From Chitinophagaceae bacterium UBA1931 (lineage in GTDB: Bacteria > Bacteroidota > Bacteroidia > Chitinophagales > Chitinophagaceae), in NCBI GenBank assembly GCA_002337125.1, contig DDFJ01000004.1, forward strand, positions 2,035,889 through 2,099,888: a DNA stretch of 64,000 bases. The letters run 5' to 3'. Every line of letters starts with the position of its first letter. Position 1 is the stretch's first letter. This document shows, one piece after another, positions 62,148-64,000 of this stretch. A program made the translations under genes and the position numbers. The notes beneath the pieces were generated by a model. That model did no database searches, was not told where the DNA came from, and saw nothing but the letters and a program-made list of their open reading frames with translations.

Positions 62148-63815
62148 ATGCGTCTACAGCAATTATTTTTTACAGCTGTCATCTTATTTTCATTTATTTC
62201 TGCAAAAGCAGGAGTGAATATAAAGAACGGTAATTTTTATATTTCTTATACCGATCACGACCTTACTGCATTCAATGGTTTTGACATTACACGTACGTAT
62301 AATTCCCATGCAACAGGTAAGGGTTTGTTTGGTTATGGATGGGGATCGGAGTTTGAAACAAGACTTTATATTATCGGCGATGGAAATTTACTTGTGATTG
62401 AATATGGTGCCGGCACATGGAATACGTTTTCAATGGCAGATCAAAATGAAGCATTGCTGACTCAATGCATCAATCAACTGGTAAAAGCTGCTGTTAAAAA
62501 TGAAGACATTCAAAACAATCCTGTTGAAGTAAACAGGTTTCGCCGCAACATGAGGAACAATTTATCTGAACGTTTAAAAAAATGGGTACGCTACAGCCAG
62601 CAAGGTTTGGTAAAATCGCCACTGTTGCCTGAAGGAACACGCTGGCAAAGCATGGACCTTGGTTACAATGAGCTTGTAAAAACAAAAACAGGTTTTAAAC
62701 GCACAACAGATGATGGCCGTTTTGACTTGTTTAATACAAACGGATATCTCGTTGGTCATTATACAGCAGAAGGTAAACTTGTGTACAGCATCAGCTACAA
62801 TGAAAAAGGACAAATCACACAACTGAAAGACAAGGGCAACAATCTTTTTTTCTTCGCTTTCACGAAAGATGGGTTTATACAATCGGTGAAAAGCAGGCAG
62901 GGAACTTCGTATTACTGGTACAAAGGCAATGCACTTGTTAAAACAAAAGATATTGCCAATAATGTTTACCGCCATGAATACGACTCGGCTTATAATATGA
63001 CTGCCATTTATTATACCGACAGATCGCCCATGCGTATTGAATACGAGAATACAACCCTGTTCTGCAAAAAAATTACTGAACCCAACGGGCGGATAACAGA
63101 GTATGTATATAACAGCTTTTATGATGCGCAGGGAAATATCGACGGTAACCATTATGCCACCTGGGTTTTTTCAACAGAAAAACCAGGTTCAAAAACCGAC
63201 AGCAGTTATTTTGAATATGAACTAAAAGACAAGGCTGATGGCAGCACATATCAATACCGGTATGTATACAGAAAAAACGATGACCTGTTTGAAGAAATCA
63301 ACAACGAAAGCTGTGAAATGCCCGACACCACAAGGCGCAACAACAAAACAATTACATACAAGTATAACAACAACTGTATTACAGTTGGAAAAGAAACTGA
63401 TTCGCTTATTGTGAAAGCCGAAATTGATTCGGTATGGAACAAAGCAAGCAGGATCACTTATTTTAATAAACGCACCCAAATCACCCGTACGAAACTGTTT
63501 ACATATAACGAAGCAGGTAATCCTGTACAAATTAATGAAGATGGAAAGATTACAAACATCGCTTACACATCTGCTCAAAAACTTGCTTCGGTCAAAAACA
63601 AGGATAAGGAATTCATATACCGTTACAACTCTTTTCAACAATTGCAGTCGGTTACACTTGCCGGTACCGGTGAGTTATTATTTGTGTACAACAAAACAGG
63701 TGAGTTGCTCCGCACTGAAAGCAAAAAAGGAAAAGAGGTTGCTGCTGAAATAGAAGCTTCGTATAAGGAAATGGAAAAATACCTTGAGGAAACAAGCATC
63801 GAGTTTGATTTTTAA
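62148..63815 (+). CDS. Exported RHS/YD-repeat protein, short, without toxin end
   Basis: 555 residues. Signal peptide (SFISAKAG) then a DUF6531-like start (VNIKNGNFYISYTDHDLTAFNGFDITRTYNSH) and degenerate YD repeats (YSISYNEKGQ, YRHEYDSAYN, LFTYNEAGNPVQ, FIYRYNSFQQ). The RHS core signal with PxxxxDPxG and a variable toxin domain is missing; the C-terminus is a charged helix (KEMEKYLEETS). So it is a short YD-repeat protein of unknown function rather than a polymorphic toxin. It follows the caspase-TPR gene by 4 bases and is probably translated with it. Confidence 0.85.
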   Translation: MRLQQLFFTAVILFSFISAKAGVNIKNGNFYISYTDHDLTAFNGFDITRTYNSHATGKGLFGYGWGSEFETRLYIIGDGNLLVIEYGAGTWNTFSMADQNEALLTQCINQLVKAAVKNEDIQNNPVEVNRFRRNMRNNLSERLKKWVRYSQQGLVKSPLLPEGTRWQSMDLGYNELVKTKTGFKRTTDDGRFDLFNTNGYLVGHYTAEGKLVYSISYNEKGQITQLKDKGNNLFFFAFTKDGFIQSVKSRQGTSYYWYKGNALVKTKDIANNVYRHEYDSAYNMTAIYYTDRSPMRIEYENTTLFCKKITEPNGRITEYVYNSFYDAQGNIDGNHYATWVFSTEKPGSKTDSSYFEYELKDKADGSTYQYRYVYRKNDDLFEEINNESCEMPDTTRRNNKTITYKYNNNCITVGKETDSLIVKAEIDSVWNKASRITYFNKRTQITRTKLFTYNEAGNPVQINEDGKITNIAYTSAQKLASVKNKDKEFIYRYNSFQQLQSVTLAGTGELLFVYNKTGELLRTESKKGKEVAAEIEASYKEMEKYLEETSIEFDF

Positions 63816-63881
63816 GAACCGTTTTTACCAACTGCAAGCTGTTGTGGTTAATATAAAATCACAAGGCAAGTCCAGTTCCAA

Positions 63882-63889
63882 TACCTTTG
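63882..63889 (+). promoter_or_regulatory. -7 element TACCTTTG before the S1 protein gene
   Basis: Exact TAnnTTTG ending 4 bases before the ATG at 63894, giving a leaderless or nearly leaderless mRNA. No clear -33 element. Confidence 0.5.
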
Positions 63890-63893
63890 CAAT

Positions 63894-64000
63894 ATGATAC
63901 AAGTTGGCCAATACAACCGTCTTATTGTTCAGCGCCTGAAAGATGCAGGTGCTTTTCTAAGTGATGGCGACAGTGATGTACTGCTGCCCAAACGTTTTGT
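63894..64000 (+). CDS. CvfB-like S1 RNA-binding protein, 5' end only
   Basis: 35 residues visible before the window ends. The N-terminus (MIQVGQYNRLIVQRLKDAGAFLSDG, then LLPKRF) follows the start of CvfB/YitL-type proteins, whose first S1-like domain begins this way and which carry several S1 domains. They bind RNA and influence virulence-gene expression in Gram-positive bacteria; in Bacteroidota the role is unknown. The call rests on a short stretch only. Confidence 0.7.
   Translation, partial: MIQVGQYNRLIVQRLKDAGAFLSDGDSDVLLPKRF

Noticed and set aside
62148..63815. Polymorphic RHS toxin with immunity gene
   Set aside because: No core boundary motif, no variable toxin end and no immunity-like gene follows; the next gene is an S1 RNA-binding protein.

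Overview
The window is a continuous piece of a Bacteroidota chromosome, most likely from the family Chitinophagaceae (the family is inference from overall gene content). The phylum rests on several independent signs. There are type IX secretion (T9SS) and gliding genes: GldC, a PorG/DUF6089 barrel, and a metalloprotease ending in a T9SS sorting domain. Promoters have the Bacteroidota form TTG-N17-23-TAnnTTTG, often directly before the start codon. Families typical of the phylum recur (DUF4290, DUF4476, DUF6089, DUF6268-like, LytS/LytTR pairs), and Shine-Dalgarno sites are scarce. No tRNA, rRNA, insertion sequence, prophage or CRISPR array was found. Coding density is high and the content is mostly core genome.

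Layout. 1-5.6 kb (minus): the 5' part of cysS, then an rlmD, rhomboid, divergent rhomboid, endonuclease/phosphatase operon read from one promoter. 5.6-9.0 kb (plus): a periplasmic thioredoxin-like protein and a PpiC-type prolyl isomerase. 9.1-13.4 kb: metF (minus), then lptB, a GH3-family enzyme and fabG (plus). 13.4-17.1 kb: an inorganic-carbon locus with a SulP transporter, two different beta-carbonic anhydrases and a small membrane protein. 17.1-21.0 kb (minus): base-excision glycosylase, enoyl-CoA hydratase, cysE-cysK and an ArsC-like protein. 21.1-24.4 kb (plus): ECF sigma factor, overlapping membrane protein, TraB/GumN protein and an unusual double-ABC protein. 24.4-29.8 kb: esterase, Nfu iron-sulfur scaffold, OsmC, pnuC-nadR NAD salvage, mtgA, an exported protein and a LysE exporter. 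29.9-38.8 kb: a second GH3 enzyme, a glycosyltransferase fusion, an inositol monophosphatase-thiL-S41 peptidase operon, nagA and an omega-amidase.

38.8-48.1 kb is an envelope region: LpxR-type lipid A deacylase, DUF6268-like barrel, PorG, NAD kinase, an Omp85-like protein, CBS protein, hydrolase, CvpA, YqeY, GldC and a GT4 glycosyltransferase. A 570-base stretch without a gene follows; it holds an orphan plus-strand terminator. 48.7-58 kb: two exported proteins (one the T9SS metalloprotease), a DUF4290 protein with an RGG-like tail, a MurA with Asp in place of the active-site Cys, a LytS/LytTR two-component pair and UvrD. 58-64 kb: a 54-residue basic protein, a DUF4476 protein, then an exported caspase-TPR protein immediately followed by an exported RHS/YD-repeat protein, and the start of a CvfB-like S1 protein.

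The parts most worth following up are the caspase-TPR/YD-repeat pair, the carbonic anhydrase/SulP locus with a shared palindromic element, the region before 48.7 kb with its orphan terminator, and the catalytic deviations in one rhomboid, in MurA and in the ABC protein.
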